DNA from: a virus
Virus record (IMG/VR): IMGVR_UViG_3300021964_000448
Location: 1-26,001 of that record
Strand: one strand, 5' to 3'
DNA length: 26,001 nucleotides
Shown: positions 6,515 through 13,369 of the stretch, in pieces
Position numbering within the stretch: the stretch's first letter is position 1
How the letters are laid out: each line of letters begins with the position of its first letter
Translations under genes and position numbers: made by a program
Notes under the pieces: model-generated
What the model saw: only the letters and a program-made list of their open reading frames with translations
Told to the model about the DNA's origin: nothing
The model's database searches: none

Positions 6515-6532
6515 TAATCCACAATATCCACA
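6515..6532 (+). promoter_or_regulatory. Two adjacent DnaA-box-like 9-mers
   Basis: TAATCCACA (6515-6523) is followed directly by ATATCCACA (6524-6532). Each differs from the DnaA consensus TTATCCACA at one position. They lie 37 bp after the right repeat cluster and before a Z-DNA-prone tract, which together suggest a replication origin. Confidence 0.5.
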
Positions 6533-6554
6533 AACTATGAACGGCTTTTCCCTT

Positions 6555-6588
6555 CGCGCGCGCGCGTACGCACATAGGTGCGCGCACC
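6555..6588. other. Alternating pyrimidine/purine (Z-DNA-prone) tract
   Basis: Six CG dinucleotides (6555-6566) continue as TACGCACATA, giving 22 bp of strict pyrimidine/purine alternation to 6576. After a break of one base comes the perfect palindrome GGTGCGCGCACC (6577-6588). It lies in non-coding DNA between two A/T-rich stretches. Such tracts adopt left-handed DNA under negative supercoiling. Confidence 0.7.
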
Positions 6589-6622
6589 CGTTTCTTTATA
6601 GGGTTTTTCCGTAAAAAAAAAC

Positions 6623-6651
6623 TTGATGTATGTTTAATTTTGACATACAAA
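6623..6651 (+). promoter_or_regulatory. Promoter with overlapping operator-like inverted repeat
   Basis: TTGATG (6623-6628), 17 nt, TACAAA (6646-6651) form a moderate sigma70-type promoter for the DUF932 operon. The inverted repeat TGTATGT (6627-6633) / ACATACA (6643-6649) lies across the spacer and overlaps both boxes. A dimeric repressor bound here would block RNA polymerase. Confidence 0.55.
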
Positions 6652-6701
6652 GAACTCACCGGATCGGACAGGCCGACCGGATCTAAAGGAGGCTTTTAGC
6701 C

Positions 6702-7709
6702 ATGAACGCAATAGTTAGCAACCCAGAGCGAACCGCTCAGCGTATCCAAGACGGTTTGGAATTTACGCACAGCGACCCGCTTAACGTTGACTTCTTCCGT
6801 GAACTCGGGAGTGTCCAGAAGGAAGCGATCTACGACCGCGACCGAAATCTAGTCGAGGGATACTACGCCCTACGAAACAGCAACACGCAAAAGATCTTGG
6901 CGTCACCGCCGGTCTCGAAATCGTACAAGCTTGTCGATCACGCCTTGGCGTTCCAAGAACAGGCCAGATCGATACTCGATAATCCATCGTTGCCGCACGA
7001 TAACTTCACAGTCGTCGACCGGATCTTCGACGAAGGCCGCCGCGCAACTCGCGCTGTTTACTTCAACGACCTCACGTTCGACATCGACGGGAAAGGCCAA
7101 GGGATCACAGCCCGCGCCGACATCATCAATTCCGTCGATATGTCTTGGGCTTTCCAAGTATTCTCGGGAGCCTATCGAGACTACTGCCGGAATACTTGCG
7201 TCTTCGGCGGCCAGAAAGCCTACCACCAGAAACGGAAGCACACCGCGAATCTGTCGGTCTCGAGCATGATCGCGAAATCTACTCTCGGTCTCGGGATGTT
7301 CAACTCGCACCGTGACCAGATGAACAACTGGCGCACGATTGACCTCCATCCGTCCCAGTGGGTTGAGATCCTCGAGAACACAGTGTGCAAGAAGGGAGGG
7401 GAGGCCGCCGCGCTCAGTGTCGATAAGACGACCCGCGTTAACGGACGACTACTCGACTACCTCAACCACCGGTTCCTCGAGGAACAGCGTGAACTCGGTT
7501 CGAGCATGTGGGCGGGATACAATGCTCTCACCCACTGGGCAACCCACGTCGACGAGACATGGGAGCGGGAGAACGAGGATGGATCGGTCACTGAATTGAC
7601 CACAGGACGGGAGAAATCCAACCCACACCGGATCAGACTCCAACGCGAAGCTAAGGTGCGAAGCGTACTCGAGTCGCCCCAGTGGGTAGCACTGGAACAG
7701 GCCGCATGA
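6702..7709 (+). CDS. DUF932-like phage/plasmid protein
   Basis: A 335-aa soluble protein whose arrangement fits the DUF932 family of phage and plasmid proteins. It has an N-terminal region with YYALRNSNTQKILASPPVSK, a β-rich middle (AVYFNDLTFDIDGKGQGITA), then VFSGAYRDYCRNTCVFGG and a long helical C-terminus. The function of the family is not established. It has a perfect AAAGGAGG ribosome-binding site, with the SD merging into a GGCTTTTAGCC hairpin before the ATG. It leads a rightward operon of small genes under the 6623 promoter. The gene looks richer in G+C, with many C-ending codons, than the small genes to its left, which may reflect separate acquisition. Its stop overlaps the next start as ATGA. 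Confidence 0.7.
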   Translation: MNAIVSNPERTAQRIQDGLEFTHSDPLNVDFFRELGSVQKEAIYDRDRNLVEGYYALRNSNTQKILASPPVSKSYKLVDHALAFQEQARSILDNPSLPHDNFTVVDRIFDEGRRATRAVYFNDLTFDIDGKGQGITARADIINSVDMSWAFQVFSGAYRDYCRNTCVFGGQKAYHQKRKHTANLSVSSMIAKSTLGLGMFNSHRDQMNNWRTIDLHPSQWVEILENTVCKKGGEAAALSVDKTTRVNGRLLDYLNHRFLEEQRELGSSMWAGYNALTHWATHVDETWERENEDGSVTELTTGREKSNPHRIRLQREAKVRSVLESPQWVALEQAA

Positions 7710-7786
7710 TTGATTTCATTGCCGCACTCTACAAATTGGCGGTCATCACATTGGTGATCGTCATACTTTCTTTGATCTTTGGGTAA
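7706..7786 (+). CDS. Tiny single-pass membrane protein (26 aa)
   Basis: ATG at 7706 overlaps the DUF932 stop as ATGA. The product is MIDFIAALYKLAVITLVIVI followed by LSLIFG, a single hydrophobic helix of about 18 residues with a short N-terminal part containing one Lys. There is no separate ribosome-binding site, so translation probably depends on the upstream gene. It could be a small membrane modulator or a pinholin-like protein; no lysis partners are adjacent. Confidence 0.55.
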   Translation: MIDFIAALYKLAVITLVIVILSLIFG

Positions 7787-7798
7787 GGAATACAAACC

Positions 7799-8233
7799 AT
7801 GAAAACATTGAGCGAATTTAAGACCGACCTCACCACACTCCGCACAGACCTCAACGCGACAACCTACCGCGTCGAGAAGGTGCAGGAGCTTCTTTCGGAT
7901 CTTGTTGAAAAACTGGATGGTCTCTACGATCAGTCTGTATCCAACAAGGATCAGGCCGTTGATCTAGTACGCGCCGCCGACGACCTCAAACCACGACAAC
8001 AAGACCGCCGCCTCTTCTCAAGCCATTACCGGATGCTCGCGATCCTGAATGAGTATGGTGTAATGCATCGCGAACATGTCGCCAGACTACTCGGTGTGAA
8101 AGATCACACAGTCACCCAGATGTTGCACGTTTGTCGCCACCATGGCATCGCGGACTTGAAAACGCGGAAGGGTGTTGTTAGTCTTAACGGACTGGCCGAT
8201 GGGGTCAGCGATAATACAAACTTTAAGATCTAA
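7799..8233 (+). CDS. Coiled-coil protein with C-terminal winged-helix/HTH domain
   Basis: A 144-aa protein. Residues 1 to about 60 (MKTLSEFKTDLTTLRTDLNA..., heptad-like VEKVQELLSDLVEKLDGLYD) look like a coiled coil. Residues about 75-135 look like a winged helix: RMLAILNEYGVMHREHVARL then LGVKDHTVTQMLHVCRHHGI and a wing-like KTRKGVVSLNG. A dimeric DNA-binding regulator is the simplest reading; it could be the factor that binds one of the operators or repeats in this window. AAGGA precedes the ATG. Confidence 0.7.
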   Translation: MKTLSEFKTDLTTLRTDLNATTYRVEKVQELLSDLVEKLDGLYDQSVSNKDQAVDLVRAADDLKPRQQDRRLFSSHYRMLAILNEYGVMHREHVARLLGVKDHTVTQMLHVCRHHGIADLKTRKGVVSLNGLADGVSDNTNFKI

Positions 8234-8242
8234 GGGGAAAAC

Positions 8243-8332
8243 ATGAACGAACTTACTTTCAATAAGGCCGATGCTTTTATCGGTTTCGTGTTTGGCTTCG
8301 GCCTCTACCACATTATCAATATCTTTGTATAA
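8243..8332 (+). CDS. Tiny membrane protein (29 aa)
   Basis: AAGGGGAAA lies just upstream of the ATG at 8243. The product starts MNELTFNKADAFIGFVFGFG and ends LYHIINIFV: a short polar N-terminus and one hydrophobic helix rich in Gly and Phe. It begins 9 nt after the HTH gene. It is the second single-helix peptide in this five-gene operon. Function unknown. Confidence 0.5.
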   Translation: MNELTFNKADAFIGFVFGFGLYHIINIFV

Positions 8333-8340
8333 CCATTAAC

Positions 8341-8356
8341 GGGGGCGAAAGCCCCC
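8341..8356 (+). other. GNRA-loop hairpin between genes
   Basis: GGGGGC (8341-8346), loop GAAA, GCCCCC (8351-8356) form a very stable RNA hairpin with a GNRA tetraloop. No T-run follows, and the next gene's GGAG comes four bases later, so it is more likely an mRNA-stabilising or processing element than a terminator. Confidence 0.6.
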
Positions 8357-8369
8357 ACTGGAGAAAACC

Positions 8370-8582
8370 ATGAAAACAGAAACAACCTTGAATTTCACAG
8401 CCGAACAACTCAACGAACTCAAGCGCATCGTTGACACTATCGGATGGGCAACACGCGACGAGAAGAGCGGGCACATTGATGCTTACGTCTCAGAGAACCG
8501 CGTGAAGTTTGCTAAGGATCTCGCCGGTCTTCTCGGCCGCATGGATACCGCCGCAATCGTTGGAACATCCGAAGGAATATAA
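8370..8582 (+). CDS. Small hypothetical protein (70 aa)
   Basis: A 70-aa protein, MKTETTLNFTAEQLNELKRI then VDTIGWATRD and a helical C-terminus KFAKDLAGLLGRMDTAAIVG. GGAG 8-10 nt upstream of the ATG supports the start. It is the last gene of the DUF932 operon, 16 nt before the terminator hairpins. No family is recognised. Confidence 0.75.
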   Translation: MKTETTLNFTAEQLNELKRIVDTIGWATRDEKSGHIDAYVSENRVKFAKDLAGLLGRMDTAAIVGTSEGI

Positions 8583-8597
8583 GACCACCATTCCCTC

Positions 8598-8648
8598 GCC
8601 GGATTAAGCTACCGGCAACCTTGCCCCGCTCAATGCGGGGTTTTTTTT
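8598..8648 (+). terminator. Strong rho-independent terminator with preceding hairpin
   Basis: CCCCGC (8624-8629), loop TCAAT, GCGGGG (8635-8640) followed by eight T residues (8641-8648). A first hairpin, GCCGG (8598-8602) with CCGGC (8612-8616), lies just upstream. It ends transcription of the early operon and insulates the late region. Confidence 0.9.
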
Positions 8649-8915
8649 GCCCCCGCGACAGCCTACCGCCGGTTGACCCAGAAAATACCGTAAGTCATTG
8701 CCACCAGTGGACATTGGGTTTTTCTATGGTGTCCATAGTTGCTATGTATCACGCCCCAGACACACCGGTTTTCCAAAGAAACTACCAATAGAATTCTCGG
8801 AAACCCTACGGACACGGACGAGACTATGCCGGTTGACCGATGGTTATCCCAACGACAGGCCGGCAGAAGACCGAAAGTTGCTATGGATCAGAGGAAACCC
8901 CAGAAATCATAAGGA

Positions 8916-8938
8916 GGGAGGGCAAGGGCCACTGGGGG
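8916..8938 (+). other. G-quadruplex motif 1
   Basis: Four G-runs, GGG-A-GGG-CAA-GGG-CCACT-GGGGG, with loops of 1, 3 and 5 nt satisfy the canonical quadruplex pattern on the plus (RNA-like) strand. Confidence 0.6.
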
Positions 8939-9116
8939 TACCGGTATATGTACTAGCAACCCCGAGAAATTTTTACTGGTTTTGGAAGGTACCTGTGAAA
9001 CATCCCGTGAAACACCGACAGCCTACCTCTGGGGTACCCCAATGGGAGTACCGGGGGCCCCGACGGCTTGCCCAATGGACAGACAAAAAGAAAGCCCGAT
9101 GGTTGGGGGAACCACC

Positions 9117-9145
9117 GGGCTTATCGGGAGGGATCGGTTGGGGGG
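9117..9145 (+). other. G-quadruplex motif 2
   Basis: GGG-CTTATC-GGG-A-GGG-ATCGGTT-GGGGGG has loops of 6, 1 and 7 nt, fitting the canonical pattern. An additional GGGGG run at 9105-9109 is the loop of the neighbouring hairpin, so two alternative folds compete. Confidence 0.55.
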
Positions 9146-9248
9146 TGTTGTATGGGTTTACCCCCGCGGGCTTACAATCCCATTGTACTGTTGGATTTTA
9201 ATTCTGTCAATACGCCCGCCTCATATTTTTTATTTTATTTTTCCGGAG

Positions 9249-9277
9249 TTGACAACATTTTAATCCGTTACCATAAT
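9249..9277 (+). promoter_or_regulatory. Late promoter upstream of the terminase genes
   Basis: A consensus TTGACA (9249-9254), a 17-nt spacer and CATAAT (9272-9277) make the best sigma70 promoter in the window. An A/T-rich tract (about 9214-9242) just upstream resembles an UP element. It leaves a leader of about 120 nt before the small terminase gene. Confidence 0.75.
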
Positions 9278-9405
9278 AGGGATGTACCCGGAACTCGGCG
9301 GTACGAGAAACCACTCTTATTTAGTATCAACCCTTATCCATACGAGTTCTAAACCGCGCCTTTCGGGTACCCTTTTTCTAGTTATCTCTTATATGTGATA
9401 AAAAA

Positions 9406-9810
9406 ATGAACCTCCTCCCCCAAACCCAGAAGAAGCGTGAGCTATCTTCCCAACAACGTCAATTTCTCGATGCCTTGTTCGAAAACAACGGTAATTTCTC
9501 CGTTGCGTGTGAGGTTGCCGGCTACTCGAAAGGCTCAATCGGGCACTTAAAGGAAAGCCTAGCTGATGAAATCATCGAAAGATCCCGGAGTATCCTCGCC
9601 GGAGGGGCTATCAAGGCGGCAAATAAGTTGGTTGCCACTATCGACGCACCTGAAATTGAACGTGGAGATAATATACGCCTCCAAGCGGCTGAGTCACTCC
9701 TCAATAGAGTCGGCTTGGGGAAGCAGGAGACCCACAATCACAATGTCCAAGCACTTCATGGTGTGGTATTGCTCCCACCGAAGAAAGAAATGGTCGTAGA
9801 TTCGCAATAA
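9406..9810 (+). CDS. terS: Terminase small subunit (TerS)
   Basis: A 134-aa protein directly before the large terminase. The segment LSSQQRQFLDALFENNGNFS then VACEVAGYSKGSIGHLKESL is an HTH of the kind small terminases use to recognise viral DNA, followed by helices (IKAANKLVATIDAPEIERGD) and NIRLQAAESLLNRVGL, common in phage TerS. It would bind the packaging site and regulate the TerL motor. No ribosome-binding site is visible before the ATG at 9406, which sits in an A-run; translation may be leaderless-like or inefficient. The next gene starts one base after the stop. Confidence 0.85.
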   Translation: MNLLPQTQKKRELSSQQRQFLDALFENNGNFSVACEVAGYSKGSIGHLKESLADEIIERSRSILAGGAIKAANKLVATIDAPEIERGDNIRLQAAESLLNRVGLGKQETHNHNVQALHGVVLLPPKKEMVVDSQ

Positions 9811-9811
9811 T

Positions 9812-11518
9812 ATGTCGGATACACCCGAAAACACTGCTCAACCAAAGAAGCGCGGACGCCCAAAAAAAGACCCAAATGCACCCAAAAGCCGTTACAACCT
9901 CTCCACGGCTGAAAAAGCCCGTCGAGCAACACAAGCGAGCATAAGAAGGTCTAAAAAAGAGGCCGAAAAGAAGATTGCGGCCGCTACTAAACAAAAATAC
10001 CGTGCAAATGTACGAGAAAAAGCCGCCTCGAAGGTCGAAACAGCCTTAAAAGGCGAAAAATCCCGTGTTATCGACATTGGAGACCTCAATGAACTCCCAA
10101 AAGCTGTACAAGACCTCGTTGGCGAGTCTGAAGTCGTATTTAAGCCGAATGCCGGGCCTCAGGAGGAATTTCTGTCGGCCCCTGAGCAGGATGTACTCTA
10201 TGGTGGGGCGGCTGGTGGAGGAAAATCTTTTGCTCTACTGGCTGATCCTCTACGTTATTGCCATAATGGTAATCACCGGGGTCTTCTGTTACGTCGTACT
10301 CTCGATGAGTTAACGGAACTCATAAGTAAATCAAAACAACTCTACCCGAAAGCGTTCCCCGGAGCAACATTCCGCGAGAGTAAGTCTACGTGGGTCTTTC
10401 CATCAGGGGCCACGATCTGGTTCTCCTACTTGGATAAAGACAAAGATGTTACACGATATCAGGGGCAAGCCTTTAACTGGATCGCAATTGACGAGGTTAC
10501 ACAGTACCCTACGCCTTACGTCTGGGAATATCTCCGTTCTCGTCTCCGGTCAACCGACCCTGAGCTCTCTGCCAATCTCTCCATGCGATGTACTGCCAAT
10601 CCGGGCGGCGTTGGTGGCTGGTGGGTCAAGAAGATGTACATCGACCAAGGAGAGCCCGGTGCGGCGTTTGTACCGACTGATCTCGAGTCTGAGAAACCTC
10701 TAGTTTACCCTGATGGTCACGCTAAAGCCGGCCAACCTCTCTACTGGCGTAAGTTCGTCCCAGCCCGTCTCACCGATAACCCCTTCCTCATGGCCGACGG
10801 ACAGTATGAAGCCATGCTACTCTCTCTCCCAGAAACCGAGAGAAAGAGACTTCTCGCTGGGGATTGGGACGTCGCAGAAGGATGCGCTTTCCCTGAGTTC
10901 AACAAGTTCAGACATACTGTCGATCCATTCGAGATGCCGACCAACTGGCCCCGTATACGTGCGGCTGACTACGGTTATGCGAGCCCTTCGTGCGTACTCT
11001 GGGGTGCAATTGATTGGGACAACAACATATGGGTCTATCGAGAACTTTACGTAAAACACTTTACAGCAGAGCAATTAGCCGCTAAAATATTAGAGATGGA
11101 GGAGTACGATCCGAATATGCACTATTCGGTACTCGACTCTTCGTGCTGGAACCGTACAGGATACGGTCCTTCCATCGCAGAAACAATGATAAGAATGGGT
11201 TGTCGATGGACCCCCTCAGACCGAAACCGAATTTCCGGAAAAATGGAAATACATCGACGGCTCGGGGATAATGAATTTACAAGGGAACCGACCCTCAAAA
11301 TATTCAACACGTGCACCAACACTGTTCGCCAGCTCGCAGGTATTCCTCTCTCAAAAACAAACTCCGAGGATGTGGATACAAAGGCAGAAGACCACGCCTA
11401 TGACGCCTTGCGTTATATGCTGATGACTCGAACATCCGGTTACGTCTCCATCCACAAAACCTTGAACGACATTAAGAATAGCACGTTTAAACCACAGGAT
11501 GCAACATTTGGATACTAA
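9812..11518 (+). CDS. terL: Terminase large subunit (TerL) with basic AT-hook-like N-terminal extension
   Basis: A 568-aa packaging motor. Walker A GGAAGGGKS is at 131-139, Walker B WIAIDE at 223-228, and a TANPGG coupling motif at 261-266. The nuclease domain shows AADYGYASPS (D386), LDSSCWNRTG (D442) and EDHAYDALRY (D527). It translocates DNA into proheads using ATP and cuts concatemers. Unusual is the N-terminal extension of roughly 100 residues, very rich in Lys, Arg and Ala, with PKKRGRPKKDPNAPK, which resembles an AT-hook (core RGRP). The start follows the TerS stop by one base, with no ribosome-binding site, so translation is probably coupled. The stop is immediately followed by the next ATG. 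Confidence 0.95.
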   Translation: MSDTPENTAQPKKRGRPKKDPNAPKSRYNLSTAEKARRATQASIRRSKKEAEKKIAAATKQKYRANVREKAASKVETALKGEKSRVIDIGDLNELPKAVQDLVGESEVVFKPNAGPQEEFLSAPEQDVLYGGAAGGGKSFALLADPLRYCHNGNHRGLLLRRTLDELTELISKSKQLYPKAFPGATFRESKSTWVFPSGATIWFSYLDKDKDVTRYQGQAFNWIAIDEVTQYPTPYVWEYLRSRLRSTDPELSANLSMRCTANPGGVGGWWVKKMYIDQGEPGAAFVPTDLESEKPLVYPDGHAKAGQPLYWRKFVPARLTDNPFLMADGQYEAMLLSLPETERKRLLAGDWDVAEGCAFPEFNKFRHTVDPFEMPTNWPRIRAADYGYASPSCVLWGAIDWDNNIWVYRELYVKHFTAEQLAAKILEMEEYDPNMHYSVLDSSCWNRTGYGPSIAETMIRMGCRWTPSDRNRISGKMEIHRRLGDNEFTREPTLKIFNTCTNTVRQLAGIPLSKTNSEDVDTKAEDHAYDALRYMLMTRTSGYVSIHKTLNDIKNSTFKPQDATFGY

Positions 11519-13354
11519 ATGGCTAAGGTAACTCCAAAACAAGAAACCCTGAGTAATTTTGAAAAGTTGTACGACATCCTATTTTCTGGAGATGTACCAG
11601 ATCGGGACGACTTATTTGAACGTGTAAAAGCCGGGGATGAGCTAACAGTGCGTGAAGCATTTTTGGCTCGTATGTACGCTCAAGGAATTGAGATTGCCCC
11701 TGCTGTTTTAAAAGATGAACGACTCGGCCCTATAGCAAAAGACATTCAAGATCGTTTTGGAAAACCGAATACGGATCAGCCTGTTGTTGCCGGTGGTCTC
11801 GCAAAACAAATTGAAACGGTATCAAATAAAGCCGGCGGACTCGACGCTTCTTATCAACAGCTAGTCAGTGATGCTGAAGCGGGTAAAATAACAGGCGTTA
11901 GCACTCAAATTAAAGCGTTACAACGTCAGGTTGAAAACTTTAAAAAGGGTGCTCTCGGTAAAGTGGGGGGTACAGCGGATCTAAAGTTCGCCAAAGCCCC
12001 TACGGATCGTACCATTAAAGCTATCGTCGAAGGGATTGCGCGCATTCCTGATGAAAACCTTCGAGATGCGGTGTACCTATCCATATTTGGTATGCGAAGC
12101 AAGGCTCTTTCGCAGATGGCGACAGACTTTGAGTCTGCGTCTGAGCTCGAAGTTCCCCGCCCCTACTTTGATGCGGAAACAGGGACTGTAGAAACGCCGA
12201 AGGTTAAGGGGCGTAAGCAATTAGGTGAGCCACGTAAAATGGGACCTATTGCAACGTCTATACTACAACGTCGAGCGCAGGCCGCCGTAGACGCAGGTGA
12301 AACTTTTATTTTTCCTGATATCAGTGACGCGCAGATTCAAAAAGCTCTAAAAGATTACGTATTTAACAAAAAATTCTTTCCGGCGGCAGAAGTAAATCAT
12401 TTAGGTAGATTACCAACAGGTATGACAGATTTACGTCGCTTGTTTGTGTCTTACGTAGGTAATAACTATCCTGACGATTTGGCTACAGCCGAAACACTAC
12501 TAGGCCACAGCGCACCTCCTAAAGGGGCTACAAAAGTAGGCGCGAGATTTTACCTCACTGTTGATAGCACTGAAGCTGAAGCTATAGGGACGTTCTTAAC
12601 TGAATTTGAACAACGAGTAGCTCAAACAGTGGGGGCTAAATCCTACAACGATTTTAGTGCAAAGCTCGGAGTTCCGTTTGACGACACGTCTGTAGTTAAC
12701 TTTGTCAATATTGAAACACAAAAGGACGAAATAAAAGCCGGACTCCGCGAAAAGCTAGAGGCTGAAAAGACCCCGATGAGTGACGCTGAGAGACAGGCGT
12801 TGGAGGCTGAAAGAATTGCTACACTTAACAAGGGTGCTGGAGAAGCCAATAGAGCCGCTGAACTAGCAGGTGTAGAAGCTGAAACTGCTAAGCGGGAACG
12901 TTTACGGCTAGCCCGTGAGAATGCGGAGCTACAAGCCACTGCCCCAACCAAAAAAGATATCCTTCAGAAAAATGCAATTCAAGATGCAGAGGAAATTGCA
13001 AGTAAAACTGGCGGCTTAGATCTCGGTGGTATTTTTGATTTTGGAAAGAAAGCCCTCGGAGCGTTAGGCGTTCCCGGAATGGGGTACATCGACACTGAAA
13101 ACAGGTTAGGTGTTCTCGAACAAGCCGGGTATGTAGGACCTCAAGCTGAGCAATACGTCACACAAGACATCGGTATGAAAGAAGGGCCGCTAGGGGTCGT
13201 AGAACTCGTAGGACAAGGTATGCGGGCAGGTATGGAACAGCTCGGTATAAAGGAACCTTTGTCTCAAGAAGAAATTGATGCACAACAAGTGCAAGCGTAC
13301 GAAAATCAACTACTAAACATGGGTATTAACCCTGAAGATATAAAAGCACGATAA
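11519..13354 (+). CDS. Late-operon protein with tyrosine-recombinase-like domain (611 aa)
   Basis: Between TerL and portal lies a 611-aa protein. Residues about 165-370 read as a tyrosine recombinase catalytic domain: box I VYLSIFGMRSKAL with R193, a β-hairpin region with KVKGRK (K230/K233), TDLRRLFVSYVG in place of HxLRR (T303, R306), LLGHS with H330, and ARFYL with Y345. Box II His is Thr here, and H-to-Y spacing is 15, longer than usual. No standard core-binding domain is obvious in residues 1-160, which are helical. Residues about 400-475 form a charged coiled coil, and the C-terminus has GGIFDFGKKALGALG and Gly-rich segments. It could be a working integrase, or a recombinase fold recruited into a virion or packaging protein. 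The ATG abuts the TerL stop; no intergenic space for an attP is present on either side. Confidence 0.7.
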   Translation: MAKVTPKQETLSNFEKLYDILFSGDVPDRDDLFERVKAGDELTVREAFLARMYAQGIEIAPAVLKDERLGPIAKDIQDRFGKPNTDQPVVAGGLAKQIETVSNKAGGLDASYQQLVSDAEAGKITGVSTQIKALQRQVENFKKGALGKVGGTADLKFAKAPTDRTIKAIVEGIARIPDENLRDAVYLSIFGMRSKALSQMATDFESASELEVPRPYFDAETGTVETPKVKGRKQLGEPRKMGPIATSILQRRAQAAVDAGETFIFPDISDAQIQKALKDYVFNKKFFPAAEVNHLGRLPTGMTDLRRLFVSYVGNNYPDDLATAETLLGHSAPPKGATKVGARFYLTVDSTEAEAIGTFLTEFEQRVAQTVGAKSYNDFSAKLGVPFDDTSVVNFVNIETQKDEIKAGLREKLEAEKTPMSDAERQALEAERIATLNKGAGEANRAAELAGVEAETAKRERLRLARENAELQATAPTKKDILQKNAIQDAEEIASKTGGLDLGGIFDFGKKALGALGVPGMGYIDTENRLGVLEQAGYVGPQAEQYVTQDIGMKEGPLGVVELVGQGMRAGMEQLGIKEPLSQEEIDAQQVQAYENQLLNMGINPEDIKAR

Positions 13355-13369
13355 ATAAAGGAAAATACT

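Larger units (their letters stand above)
8649..9240 (+). other. G-rich non-coding block with hairpins and repeated segments
   Basis: About 590 bp without a convincing gene. Long frames exist on the plus strand (e.g. 8698-9201 from a TTG) but lack a ribosome-binding site and have an odd Pro/Trp/Arg-rich content. Structure seen: hairpin CTATGG/CCATAG (8724-8738), palindrome TGGGGTACCCCA (9030-9041), hairpin 9094-9120 (11-bp stem with one mismatch, GGGGG loop), and two G-quadruplex motifs. Repeats: GCCGGTTGACC (8668, 8828), AGTTGCTATGKATCA (8737, 8876), GACAGCCTACC (8657, 9017). It may hold a structured RNA, a packaging signal or remnants of a lost gene. From 9195 to 9248 the DNA turns strongly A/T-rich ahead of the late promoter. 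Confidence 0.55.

Noticed and set aside
6640-6668. Second promoter using TTGACA at 6640
   Set aside because: The base six-mer at the right distance (ATCGGA) is a poor -10 box; the TTGATG/TACAAA pair fits better.
6903-7349. 148-codon antisense frame under the DUF932 gene
   Set aside because: It is a shadow of a high-G+C coding region with no initiation signal.
8698-9201. 167-codon frame on plus strand from a TTG start
   Set aside because: No ribosome-binding site, unusual start, unnatural Pro/Trp/Arg/Gly content, and other plus frames are also open because the DNA is G-rich and poor in stops.
8649-9405. tRNA or tmRNA in the large intergenic block
   Set aside because: No acceptor stem with a GTTCGAA-type TψC arm or anticodon arm could be found on either strand.
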